From contig JBKJQB010000027.1 in assembly GCA_046594105.1 (NCBI GenBank), positions 1 to 24,733 of the forward strand: 24,733 bases of DNA, given 5' to 3'. The notes beneath the pieces were generated by a model that saw only the letters and a program-made list of their open reading frames with translations, was not told the origin of the DNA and made no database searches. Position 1 is the stretch's first letter. Each line of letters starts with the position of its first letter. Position numbers and translations under genes: made by a program. This document shows, one piece after another, positions 1 to 7,130 of the stretch. This DNA is from JBDSGC01 sp046594105. Lineage in GTDB: Bacteria > Acidobacteriota > Thermoanaerobaculia > Gp7-AA8.

Positions 1-2
1 AA

Positions 3-587
3 GAAGAGAACAAGGACTTCGCCAACCGCTACGTGGAGATCGAGGAGCAGAACAACAACCTGGCCAACCTTTACGTGGCCAGTTACCAGCTCCACTCGAC
101 GATGGACTTCCGCGAGGTCATCCAGATCGTTCAGGAGATCGTGATCAACCTGGTGGGTGCCGAGTCGTTCGCCATTCTGCTGCTTGACGAAAAGACCAAC
201 GAGCTGAAGTCCATCGCCTTCGAGGGCGAGGACGTCATGCCGGGGATCGAGCAGCTCTCCAGCCGCCTGGGCGAAGGCGTCATCGGCACGGTGGCCAAGA
301 CCGGCGAGAGCTACTACATCAATCAGGATGTCGACGGCGGCAAGGTCACCATCGACAAACCTCTGGCTGCCATTCCGCTGAAAATCAAAGAGCACGTCAT
401 CGGGCTGATCGCCATCTACAAGCTGCTCCAGCAGAAGGACTCGTTCTCGGCCGTGGACTATGAACTGTTTTCGCTGCTGGCAGCCCACGCGGCCACGGCG
501 ATTTTCGCTTCGAAGCTGTACTCGCAGTCAGAGAGGAAGCTCAACACGATCCAGAGCTTTCTGGATCTGCTGACCACCACATCGTGA
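3..587 (+). CDS. GAF-domain protein, 5'-truncated
   Basis: The reading frame is open from the left edge of the window, so the true start lies upstream; a GTG at base 33 is internal. The visible 194 residues begin with a polar, Glu/Asn-rich stretch likely to be the end of a coiled coil. A GAF-like sensory domain follows, with an ILLLDEKTNELKSIAF strand pair, a GEGVIGTVAKTGE loop and a final AAHAATAIFASKLY helix. GAF domains bind small ligands or act as signalling modules; no ligand can be inferred. The stop is 10 bases before a stand-alone receiver gene, so the two probably form a signalling pair. The missing N-terminus could hold a further receiver, PAS or output domain. Confidence 0.8.
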   Translation, partial: EENKDFANRYVEIEEQNNNLANLYVASYQLHSTMDFREVIQIVQEIVINLVGAESFAILLLDEKTNELKSIAFEGEDVMPGIEQLSSRLGEGVIGTVAKTGESYYINQDVDGGKVTIDKPLAAIPLKIKEHVIGLIAIYKLLQQKDSFSAVDYELFSLLAAHAATAIFASKLYSQSERKLNTIQSFLDLLTTTS

Positions 588-597
588 GGGGCGGATA

Positions 598-981
598 GTG
601 GGATTGGAAAACGCAATTTTCCTGGTCGTCGAAGACTCTCCGACCATGCGCCAGTTGATCTCGTTCTCCTTGAAGCGATTCAAGAACGCCAGGATCATCG
701 AGGCCGTGGACGGAGTCGACGCGCTGAAGAAGCTGTCCGGTCCGGAGCACATCGACCTGATCCTGACCGACATCAACATGCCGGTCATGGATGGGCTGAA
801 GCTGGTGTCCCTGGTCCGCCAGAACGCACAGCTCAAGGCCATCCCCATCATCATCATCACCACGGAGGGTGCGGAAGAGGATCGTGAGCGCGGGATGGCT
901 TTGGGCGCCAATGCCTACATCTCCAAGCCGATCCAGTCGTCGCACCTGATCAAGACCATCTCCGAACTGTTGACGGTGTGA
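598..981 (+). CDS. CheY-like single-domain response regulator
   Basis: A 127-residue receiver domain with no output domain. The acidic pair lies in VVEDSPTMRQ, the phospho-acceptor Asp in LTDINMPVMDG, the switch Thr in IIIITTEGA and the conserved Lys in YISKPIQ, so all catalytic positions of the CheY family are present. The start is GTG, preceded by a purine-rich GAGGGGCGG. The length equals a minimal receiver, so it probably acts by protein-protein interaction, as CheY or Spo0F do. It follows the GAF protein closely, and its stop overlaps the next start by four bases (GTGA), which suggests translational coupling to the glycosyltransferase. Confidence 0.88.
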   Translation: MGLENAIFLVVEDSPTMRQLISFSLKRFKNARIIEAVDGVDALKKLSGPEHIDLILTDINMPVMDGLKLVSLVRQNAQLKAIPIIIITTEGAEEDRERGMALGANAYISKPIQSSHLIKTISELLTV

Positions 982-2315
982 GCGTGCTGCCCGACCAGGG
1001 CGACCTCCTCGGGTCGCGCCGGGGCGTGGCCGCGGTTTCGGTTGCCCTGACTCTTCTTTTTCTCGCCCCCCGCATTGCCCTGCTGGTCACCCGCGAATTC
1101 TTTTTCGACGAGCTGTTCACGCACTGGCTTTCTGCGCACCCGCTGGCGACCATGATCGGGCTGTTGCGCGCCGATTCCGGCCCTCCGCTCTACTACGGGA
1201 TCATTCACCTGCTCGGGAACCCATCGCTCTTCGCTACCCGGCTGGTGTCTCTGGCCTGTGCTCTGGGATCGTTCGCAGCAATCCTCAGCTGCCGGCGGCT
1301 GGGGCCGGCGCGATTCCTGGCCGCTGCGCTGCTGGCGGCCTACCCGCCAGCAGCCCTCTTCGCCACTGACGCGCGAGCCTATGCGCTCTGCGCGCTGCTG
1401 GTGACCCTGGCCATGATCGCCCTCATTTGCGAAAAACCATGGCTGGCAGCTGCGGCGCTCGTCGCGGCCGCGTGCAGCCATTACTACGGGCTGCTGTTTC
1501 TCCCATCGCTCCTCCTGCGGGGGCGAAAAGGGGCGCTTGCCCTCGCGGCCTCGCTCGTGGCGATCATCCCCCTGCTCTGGCTCGCACTGCACCAACCGGT
1601 TCAGGCCACCGGATGGATGGGGGAGTGGAAACCTTCGTTCGCCGACATCCTGTTCGCGCCGTTTGATTCTCCGGCGTCACTGTTCAAGCCTGCTCCGCTG
1701 TGGCTCGCCGTACTCGCTGCCTTCGTTGCCGCCCTGACGTTGCTGCGCTGCGATCGAAGGATTGCTCTGTTCGCCGCGTGGACCTTAGGCGCTCCGTATG
1801 CCTGCGCGCTTCTGGCCGGTCTGGCCGGCCGGCGAATCTATTTTCCGATGCGCTTCGAGTCTGTCATCGCTCCGCCGCTCGTGCTGGTTCTGGCTTCCTG
1901 TCTCGACCGATGGCCGAGAATCTGGAAGGTGGCGATCACTTCGATCACCATCGCCATCGGGCTGGTTTCCATCGATCTGGCTGCGGTCGATCACGCTTCG
2001 CGCCCTTCAGACGACTATCGCCAGGCGGCGCAGTTTGTGGGGAGGCACGTCCCGCCGGCCACTCCGGTCGTCGCCACCGGGTACCTTTACCTGGAAACGG
2101 TGGCCTTGCGTCCGGCCATCGCCTATCCAGCAAGCCAGGCCCTGCATCCAGGCTGGCGAACCGATCCGCGTGATGCCGAGGGAAGTCCGCTGCCTGATGG
2201 CGCGTTCATCTGGATTGGTGAGCGCCAGGCGCCGGAGCTTGCAACGATCCAGCGCTCTCGAGTTGTCAGTCCGCTGTTCGTGAATGGCCGCGCCCTCGTC
2301 GCGGCCGTAAGGTAA
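978..2315 (+). CDS. Membrane GT-C glycosyltransferase (GT39/ArnT-like)
   Basis: A 445-residue polytopic membrane protein. The N-terminal region has the GT-C signature: an acidic pair in FFFDELFTHWL (D44, E45) in the first extracytoplasmic loop, then RADSGPPLYYGIIHLLG (around residues 65-80), which matches the D-x-x-PPLYY motif of polyprenyl-phosphate-sugar dependent mannosyl- and arabinosyl-transferases. Many Leu/Ala-rich helices follow, then a soluble C-terminal region of about 120 residues. It probably transfers a sugar from a lipid-linked donor to an acceptor outside the membrane; donor and acceptor are unknown. The GTG start overlaps the receiver gene's stop. Confidence 0.75.
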   Translation: MSVLPDQGDLLGSRRGVAAVSVALTLLFLAPRIALLVTREFFFDELFTHWLSAHPLATMIGLLRADSGPPLYYGIIHLLGNPSLFATRLVSLACALGSFAAILSCRRLGPARFLAAALLAAYPPAALFATDARAYALCALLVTLAMIALICEKPWLAAAALVAAACSHYYGLLFLPSLLLRGRKGALALAASLVAIIPLLWLALHQPVQATGWMGEWKPSFADILFAPFDSPASLFKPAPLWLAVLAAFVAALTLLRCDRRIALFAAWTLGAPYACALLAGLAGRRIYFPMRFESVIAPPLVLVLASCLDRWPRIWKVAITSITIAIGLVSIDLAAVDHASRPSDDYRQAAQFVGRHVPPATPVVATGYLYLETVALRPAIAYPASQALHPGWRTDPRDAEGSPLPDGAFIWIGERQAPELATIQRSRVVSPLFVNGRALVAAVR

Positions 2316-2318
2316 ACT
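2313..2318 (+). promoter_or_regulatory. Possible -10 element upstream of the ferredoxin gene
   Basis: TAAACT ends 7 bases before the ferredoxin ATG, in an otherwise GC-rich stretch; it begins at the stop codon of the preceding gene. If it is a -10 box, the transcript would begin at or very near the ATG (leaderless or nearly so), which fits the absence of a ribosome binding site. No convincing -35 box is visible. Confidence 0.25.
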
Positions 2319-2325
2319 AAAGTTC

Positions 2326-2799
2326 ATGCCTCATTTCATTACCGATAAGTGCATCGGATGTGGCGTCTGCGAAGTGAAGTGCCCCACCAACACCATCTGG
2401 GGTGCCACCCGCGGCCAGTATTACATCCACCCGGAACGATGCATCGACTGCTCGGTCTGCGGCATTTACTGCCCGGTCGACGCCATCCAGAATCAGCATG
2501 GCGACCTCATCCCGCGCGTCAAGCCGAAAGAGATTCCCAAGGCCGAAGTCATCAAAGAGCTCTGCACCGGCTGCGAGTTCTGTGTCGATATCTGCCCCTT
2601 CGAGTGCATCACCATGATCGAGCCGAACGACGAGACCATCGCCAATCACTACAAGATCGCCTTCGTCGATCACAAGAAGTGCGTGGCCTGCCGGCTTTGT
2701 GAGTCGGTCTGCGACAAGGACGCCATCGTGGTGCCTGACGCGCCCACTCAGCTCAAGACCTACCTGCCGGATTTTGTGGTCCTGGGAACCGGGCGGTAA
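2326..2799 (+). CDS. Ferredoxin-like protein with four [4Fe-4S] motifs
   Basis: A 157-residue soluble protein with no signal peptide, so cytoplasmic. It has four CxxCxxCxxxC motifs: C9-C12-C15-C19, C39-C42-C45-C49, C80-C83-C86-C90 and C119-C122-C125-C129. These look like two successive bi-cluster ferredoxin domains, enough for four [4Fe-4S] clusters. Motif 4 is followed by Asp where the others have Pro. There are no additional catalytic domains, so it is an electron carrier or an electron-transfer subunit. It is the first gene of the run leading to the Rieske/cytochrome b genes, which suggests a link to quinone-level electron transfer. The partner cannot be identified from sequence. Confidence 0.85.
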   Translation: MPHFITDKCIGCGVCEVKCPTNTIWGATRGQYYIHPERCIDCSVCGIYCPVDAIQNQHGDLIPRVKPKEIPKAEVIKELCTGCEFCVDICPFECITMIEPNDETIANHYKIAFVDHKKCVACRLCESVCDKDAIVVPDAPTQLKTYLPDFVVLGTGR

Positions 2800-2892
2800 C
2801 GGGTTGCCGGCGCTGAACTGGAACGAGAGTCTTCCTGTCCACCCTGCCGATCCTGATCGACGGACGCTTCCCATTCCAGAGTTCCCATCCTG

Positions 2893-3753
2893 ATGGCTGA
2901 TCCCACGGTTCCCACCGACGTCCCCCGCGAGTCCTCGCGCACCATCCTGTTCCAGTTCGTGGTGTTTCCGCTCGGAGTGGTCTGCATCGCGGTGGCCATC
3001 TTCTTTCTCTTCGGCAAGCTCGCCTCGGATGACCAGAGCATTCCCGACTACCTGAACCAGATTCGTTCCGGCAGCTCGCACGAGCGATGGCAGGCTGCCT
3101 ATCAGCTTTCCAAGTCGATCAAGCGGGGAGAGGCCAAGCGCTATCCGAATCTCGAGCAGCAGGTGGCCTCTCTGTACGTGGGCTCCCGAAGCGACGATCC
3201 GCGCATCCGCCGCTATCTGAGCATGGTTCTGGGGACGCTCGGCGATGCGCGCGCCACTCCCTTCCTGATCGAAGGCTTGAAAGACGCTGAGGTCGAGAAC
3301 AGGCTGTATGCGCTGATGGCTCTCGGCCAGCTTCACGATCCTGCTTCGCTGCCTGGCGTCATCGCCGCATCGCAAGACTCTGAGAAAGACGTGCGCAAGG
3401 CAGCGCTCTTTGCCCTCGGCGAGATCGGCGACCGCCGGGCCGTGCCTGCACTCATCCATGCACTCGAGGATGGCGTGGCCGATGTGCGCTGGAACGCTGC
3501 CATCGCGCTGGCCCGCATGGGGGATTCCCATGCACTCGGCCCGCTTCGGGAGATGCTCGATCGGGGCCGGCTGAACTCCATCGCCGGCATGCGCGAGGAT
3601 CAGAAGGAAGACACCATGATCGTAGCCATGACCGAGTTCGTGAAGCTCGCTCCGGCCGAGGCCTTGCCGCAACTGCAGCGCATCGCGACGAGCGATCCAA
3701 GCCTGCGGATACGCTCCGTGGCCAAGCAGGCCATCGAGCAGATCAGGAAGTAG
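2893..3753 (+). CDS. Membrane-anchored HEAT-repeat protein
   Basis: A 286-residue protein with a short N-terminal tail, one strong transmembrane segment (about residues 19-41), and then a run of HEAT/PBS-lyase-like repeats. Units of about 31 residues carry the recurrent pattern D-x-R-x-x-A-x-x-AL-G-x-(I/L)-G-D, seen in LGDARATPFLIEGL, VRKAALFALGEIGDRRAV and VRWNAAIALARMGD. HEAT solenoids bind proteins, so it may be an assembly or docking factor for the respiratory complex encoded next door. It lacks the residues expected of a catalytic lyase. The ATG is 94 bases after the ferredoxin stop and has no clear ribosome binding site. The stop codon TAG runs directly into an intergenic repeat. Confidence 0.8.
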   Translation: MADPTVPTDVPRESSRTILFQFVVFPLGVVCIAVAIFFLFGKLASDDQSIPDYLNQIRSGSSHERWQAAYQLSKSIKRGEAKRYPNLEQQVASLYVGSRSDDPRIRRYLSMVLGTLGDARATPFLIEGLKDAEVENRLYALMALGQLHDPASLPGVIAASQDSEKDVRKAALFALGEIGDRRAVPALIHALEDGVADVRWNAAIALARMGDSHALGPLREMLDRGRLNSIAGMREDQKEDTMIVAMTEFVKLAPAEALPQLQRIATSDPSLRIRSVAKQAIEQIRK

Positions 3754-3960
3754 CCGGCACGGCCGGCGGCGTTGGTTCGCAAAGCGTCCGCCACAATTTT
3801 CGCCGCAGTCGCGTTCAGTCGGCCGCTTTTGATGCAGATGACGCGCTAGAAGCTGCGAAGACGGCCGGGGATCTGTAACGACGCAGCCGTCGCAGGCAGC
3901 ATCCTCGTGATTGCAGATCCTTCGCTTCCCACCCGCCACCCACTCCGCTCAGGGTGACGG
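3753..3960 (-). repeat. Degenerate copy of the MITE-like intergenic element (copy A)
   Basis: Read on the - strand, this 208-bp stretch lines up along its length with the element between the cytochrome b genes (5631-5867). The shared blocks occur in the same order: CCGTCA(C/T)CCTGA at one end, a GAAGGATCT-like block, GATCC with CCGTCTTCGC, GCTTCTA, a GGCCGA-TGAACGCG block, GGCGGACGCTT, and the palindromic end GCCGGCCGTGCCGGC. The spacing is similar. The outer inverted repeat is recognisable at 3949-3960 but not at the other end, which merges with the HEAT gene's stop codon. It fills most of the gap before the Rieske gene; no gene is visible in it. Confidence 0.7.
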
Positions 3961-3977
3961 AACTCGACGGACGCTGC

Positions 3978-3998
3978 TTTCTGGTTTCTGGTTTCTGG
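3978..3998 (+). repeat. TTTCTGG heptamer array, three units
   Basis: Three perfect tandem copies of TTTCTGG, followed by a pyrimidine-rich run. The same heptamer occurs on both strands in the Rieske-cytochrome b spacer downstream. The remainder of this gap (about 4000-4093) holds nothing else recognisable apart from the lead-in to the Rieske start. Confidence 0.85.
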
Positions 3999-4093
3999 TT
4001 TTCCCCTTCCTTTTCCGTTGACATCGGACCGCTGAAAAGCGGATAGTAACTTTCTCAAAACCGGGCCCCAATCGAGCGTCTTCATGTCCTCGG

Positions 4094-4666
4094 ATGTCTG
4101 AAGAAATCACGCCATACCAGGTCGCGCCGAAGACTCCTCTTGCGGGGAGTGCTGCGGCGGAAATCCGCGAACAGGGCGAGATCACCCGGCGCAGTTTTCC
4201 GGTGGTCCTCACCGCTGCCTGGGTAGGCCTGAGCGCCGCCCTCGCCGGCCTCACTGGAATCCTGGTTCGCTTCCTCTTTCCCAACGTCCTGTTCGAGCCG
4301 GTCCAGAAATTCAAGGCTGGCTTCGTGGCGGACTACTCGACCGGCGACGTCGATGAGCGCTGGAAGGACAAGTACGGGATCTGGCTGGTGCGCACGGAAG
4401 AGGTGATGTACGCGCTGATCACTGTCTGCACCCACCTCGGATGCACACCCAACTGGCTGGCTTCGCAGAACAAGTTCAAGTGCCCCTGCCACGGCAGCGG
4501 TTACTACCGTACCGGCGTGAACTTCGAAGGGCCGGCACCGCGGCCGCTGGAGCGCGCGAAAATTTACGTGGACGTCGCCGACGGGCAGATCGTCGTGGAC
4601 AAGTCCAAGCAGTTTCACCAGGAACGGGGCGAGTGGGTGGACCCCGAGTCGTTCATCAAGTTGTAG
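4094..4666 (+). CDS. Rieske [2Fe-2S] protein of a bc-type complex
   Basis: A 190-residue Rieske iron-sulfur subunit. It passes one electron from quinol at the Qo site to a c-type acceptor on the periplasmic side. Box 1 is C112-x-H114-x-x-C117 (CTHLGC) and box 2 is C130-P-C132-H133-G-S. By family precedent C112, H114, C130 and H133 bind the cluster, and C117 and C132 form the disulfide. A twin-arginine (R32-R33, ITRRSF) precedes a hydrophobic helix (about 37-60), so it is a Tat-exported, N-terminally anchored protein. An upstream ATG at 4084 reads only a few codons before a stop in its frame, so the start at 4094 is preferred. No strong ribosome binding site is visible. The two cytochrome b genes follow. 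Confidence 0.95.
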   Translation: MSEEITPYQVAPKTPLAGSAAAEIREQGEITRRSFPVVLTAAWVGLSAALAGLTGILVRFLFPNVLFEPVQKFKAGFVADYSTGDVDERWKDKYGIWLVRTEEVMYALITVCTHLGCTPNWLASQNKFKCPCHGSGYYRTGVNFEGPAPRPLERAKIYVDVADGQIVVDKSKQFHQERGEWVDPESFIKL

Positions 4667-4671
4667 ATAAA

Positions 4672-4798
4672 CCAGAAACCAGAAACTAGAAACCAGACTA
4701 TGACGATGAATGCGAGGCAGAAGGCGAACGATGCGGTTGCCGCGAGTGATCGGGCACTGGCACCCTTCTGGTTTCTGGTTTCTGGTTTCTGGTTTCTG
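4672..4798. repeat. Inverted TTTCTGG/CCAGAAA heptamer arrays forming a large hairpin
   Basis: 4672-4698 holds about 3.7 tandem units of CCAGAAA, one changed to CTAGAAA. 4766-4798 holds about 4.8 units of the complement TTTCTGG. The arms can pair over about 26 bases around a loop of about 67 bases. The hairpin occupies nearly the whole spacer between the Rieske stop (4666) and the cytochrome b start (4816). There is no T-tract after the right arm, so it is not a typical intrinsic terminator. It could affect mRNA stability or relative expression of the two genes. Confidence 0.85.
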
Positions 4799-4815
4799 TC
4801 ATACCCGAGGAGCTG

Positions 4816-5601
4816 ATGGCGAATCTGAGGGCACTGCAGGAAGGCATCGTCAACTCGCAGATTTGGAAATCTGTCTTCCGGGTGGGCATTCCGAACACCA
4901 ATCGGAAGCGCGTTCTCGCGGTCCTTGGCTCGTTGATCCTGCATCTGCATCCGGTCAAAGTGCGCCGCTCCGGCGTGCGCATGAGCTACACCTGGTGCAT
5001 GGGCGGGACCTCCTTCTTTCTGTTCCTGGTGGAGACGGTGACCGGGCTGCTGCTGATGTTCTATTACCGGCCGACCATCGAGTACGCCTTCACTGACATC
5101 ATGGATCTCCGCGAGCAGGCTCCTTTCGGCATCATGCGGGAGATGCATCGGTGGGGCGCCCATGCCATGGTCATCGCGGTGTGGCTGCACATGTTCCGGG
5201 TCTTCATGACCGGCTCCTACAAGCCGCCGCGCGAGTTCAACTGGAACGTGGGGGTCATCCTCCTGGTGCTGACCCTCCTGCTTTCCTTCACTGGATACCT
5301 TCTGCCCTGGGATCAGCTGGCCATCTGGGCCATCACCGTGGGGTCGAACATGGCGCGCGCGGCACCGGGCGCGGGCAACGAGGGGCCGATGTCCGGGCTC
5401 ATCAAGCTGGGAGAGGTGCGCCTGATTCATGCCGGGGATGACGCCCGTTTCGCGCTGATCGGCGGCCGCAGCATCGGGGCCTCCACCCTGCTGCGTTTCT
5501 ATGTGCTCCACTGCGTGGCCATTCCTCTGGCGGCCGGCTTCCTGATGGCCATTCACTTCTGGCGTGTGAGGAAGGACGGAGGAATCTCCGGACCGCTATG
5601 A
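4816..5601 (+). CDS. Cytochrome b N-terminal (b6-type) subunit
   Basis: A 261-residue integral membrane subunit carrying the two b hemes of a quinol:electron-acceptor oxidoreductase. Heme ligands are H111/H125 (13 residues between) and H232/H247 (14 between, the b6 spacing). MHRWGAH and the GSYKPPREFNW segment after helix C match cytochrome b6/b. C61, in SYTWCMGG just before FYYRPT, sits where cytochrome b6 attaches the extra heme c(i)/c(n) covalently, so a third heme is likely. PWDQ in the CD loop region is also conserved. The protein ends after helix D, so it is the b6 half of a split cytochrome b. The C-terminal half is encoded 274 bases downstream, with a repeat element between. Confidence 0.93.
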   Translation: MANLRALQEGIVNSQIWKSVFRVGIPNTNRKRVLAVLGSLILHLHPVKVRRSGVRMSYTWCMGGTSFFLFLVETVTGLLLMFYYRPTIEYAFTDIMDLREQAPFGIMREMHRWGAHAMVIAVWLHMFRVFMTGSYKPPREFNWNVGVILLVLTLLLSFTGYLLPWDQLAIWAITVGSNMARAAPGAGNEGPMSGLIKLGEVRLIHAGDDARFALIGGRSIGASTLLRFYVLHCVAIPLAAGFLMAIHFWRVRKDGGISGPL

Positions 5602-5879
5602 GCTGCCAGGGCACGGAACGGACGCTTGCTCCCGTCATCCTGAACGACGCGGGGGGAAGGGCGGGAAGTGAAAGATCTCCATTCGCCAGAATGCTGGATG
5701 AGGCGGACTCACGTCTCCGCACCTTGAGATCCTTCGCCGTCTTCGCGGCTTCTAATGACACGCTCGCGTGTCATCTCAAGGGGCCGAGTGAACGCGGCCG
5801 AGGCGAAAATCGTGGCGGACGCTTAGCGAACCAACGCCGCCGGCCGTGCCGGCCTCAGGATGACGGGGTTCGGTCATGA
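5598..5879 (+). other. Open frame bridging the two cytochrome b genes through the repeat element
   Basis: An open frame of 93 codons starts at an ATG overlapping the cytochrome b N-terminal stop (ATGA) and ends in a TGA overlapping the ATG of the C-terminal subunit (ATGA). Most of it lies inside the 237-bp element, whose length is a multiple of three. The peptide looks like translated repeat DNA (Arg/Gly/Ala-rich, no domain). I do not call it a functional protein, but the frame could allow ribosomes to pass between the two genes. Confidence 0.25.
5631..5867 (+). mobile_element. MITE-like element with 13-bp terminal inverted repeats (copy C)
   Basis: CCCGTCATCCTGA (5631-5643) and its exact complement TCAGGATGACGGG (5855-5867) bound a 237-bp segment without a transposase gene. 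Inside are a perfect 8-bp stem with a 4-base loop (5755-5774, ATGACACG/CGTGTCAT) and a GC-rich palindromic end (GCCGGCCGTGCCGGC). A degenerate copy lies in the opposite orientation at 3753-3960, and the palindromic end recurs near 18315 and 18533-18644. I could not see a clear target-site duplication. Confidence 0.7.
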
Positions 5880-7099
5880 CCTTCATCAAAGACTTCGTCA
5901 ACGTCCTGTCGGCGGCCTCGATCTCCTTCATGCTGCTGACGGCGATCTTTGCCTTCATCGTCTTCTTCAACCTGTTCGATGGAAAGCTGAAGTCTGCGAC
6001 CGGGATGGGCTTCCTCGCGTTCGGCGCGGTGCTGCTGCTGGCGGGGATCTTCATTCTGCCGTTGCTCTATCTGGGCATCGCCTATCTGCTCATCCTGTTC
6101 GGGCTGGCCGCGCTGGGCGGACGGCTGTGGGACACCAAGATCGGCCTGCGATTATTCATCGGCGGCGCGCTGGCCTTCGGGCTCTCGGTGCTCGATTCGA
6201 ATTTTTTCCTGATCGCGGCCAAGCCTGACAACGTGCCCATCGTGGCCATGATCTTTCTGCTGGGTTTCTTCACCTGGCTGGCCCTGCGCAAGGCGTATCT
6301 CAACGACCATCAGATTGCGCTGGGCGGCATTCCGTACGAGAAGACGGAGTCGGACCAGAAGCTGTTCACCTGGCCCGACCTCGTCTACACCGAGATGCTC
6401 TGCATGATCCTGCTGACGATCGTGATGATCGTCTGGTCCATCGTGCTCCGCGCGCCGCTGGAAGAAGCAGCAAATCCGACCTCGTCACCGAATCCGGCGA
6501 AGGCTCCCTGGTACTTCCTGGGCCTTCAGGAAATGCTGGTCTACTTCGACCCATGGCTGGCCGGCGTCGTCCTGCCCACCCTGATCATCGTCGGCCTGAT
6601 GGCCATCCCGTACATCGACACCAACCCGAAGGGAAACGGCTACTATTCATTCCGTGAGCGGAAGTGGGAAATCGGCGTTTTCCTCTACGGCTTTCTGGTG
6701 CTGTGGTCGTTCCTCATCATCACCGGGACCTTCCTCCGCGGGCCGAACTGGAACTTCTTCGGACCGTACGAGTACTGGGACCCTAACAAGCTCGTGCCGC
6801 TGGTCAACATCGACCTCTCGGAGATTATCTGGGTCAAGCTGCTGGCCATGCCACTGCCGCACCTGTGGATCATCCGGGAGCTCTTCGGCATCATCCTGGT
6901 CCTGATCTATCTGGGATCGCCGCCGATTCTGGCTGCCGGTCCGTTCCGCCGCTTCTATCTGAAGATGGGCGGGCCTCGCTACTACGTCGGGGCCTACTTG
7001 TTCCTGTCGATGCTCTCGCTGCCCATCAAGATGGTTCTGCGCTGGCTGTTCAATTTGAAGTACCTGGTGCACATCCAGGAGATCTTCTTCAACATATGA
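5876..7099 (+). CDS. Cytochrome b C-terminal (subunit IV-like) protein, enlarged
   Basis: A 407-residue membrane protein, far longer than cytochrome b6f subunit IV (about 160). Residues 1-150 add about four extra transmembrane helices. Residues about 160-260 match the subunit IV / cytochrome b C-terminal region: TWPDLVYTEML, then the Qo-loop segment AKAPWYFLGLQEML (A210-P211-W212-Y213 at the PEWY position), then FDPW and LPTLIIVGLMAIPYID. The C-terminal third adds more helices and a loop with NWNFFGPYEYWDP. The usual Glu of PEWY, thought to accept a quinol proton, is Pro here. Together with the preceding gene it makes the complete cytochrome b. The octaheme cytochrome gene follows after 31 bases. 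Confidence 0.87.
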   Translation: MTFIKDFVNVLSAASISFMLLTAIFAFIVFFNLFDGKLKSATGMGFLAFGAVLLLAGIFILPLLYLGIAYLLILFGLAALGGRLWDTKIGLRLFIGGALAFGLSVLDSNFFLIAAKPDNVPIVAMIFLLGFFTWLALRKAYLNDHQIALGGIPYEKTESDQKLFTWPDLVYTEMLCMILLTIVMIVWSIVLRAPLEEAANPTSSPNPAKAPWYFLGLQEMLVYFDPWLAGVVLPTLIIVGLMAIPYIDTNPKGNGYYSFRERKWEIGVFLYGFLVLWSFLIITGTFLRGPNWNFFGPYEYWDPNKLVPLVNIDLSEIIWVKLLAMPLPHLWIIRELFGIILVLIYLGSPPILAAGPFRRFYLKMGGPRYYVGAYLFLSMLSLPIKMVLRWLFNLKYLVHIQEIFFNI

Positions 7100-7130
7100 T
7101 CGGCCGGAAGACAACCAATCCAGTTCCTCG

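Noticed and set aside
2317..3939. Open frame of 540 codons on the - strand
   Set aside because: Antisense to the ferredoxin and HEAT-repeat genes; composition is that of a GC-bias shadow and it runs into the intergenic repeat.
3754..4093. tRNA or structured RNA gene in the long gap before the Rieske gene
   Set aside because: The stretch aligns with another intergenic repeat in the window and no cloverleaf or CCA-like end was seen.
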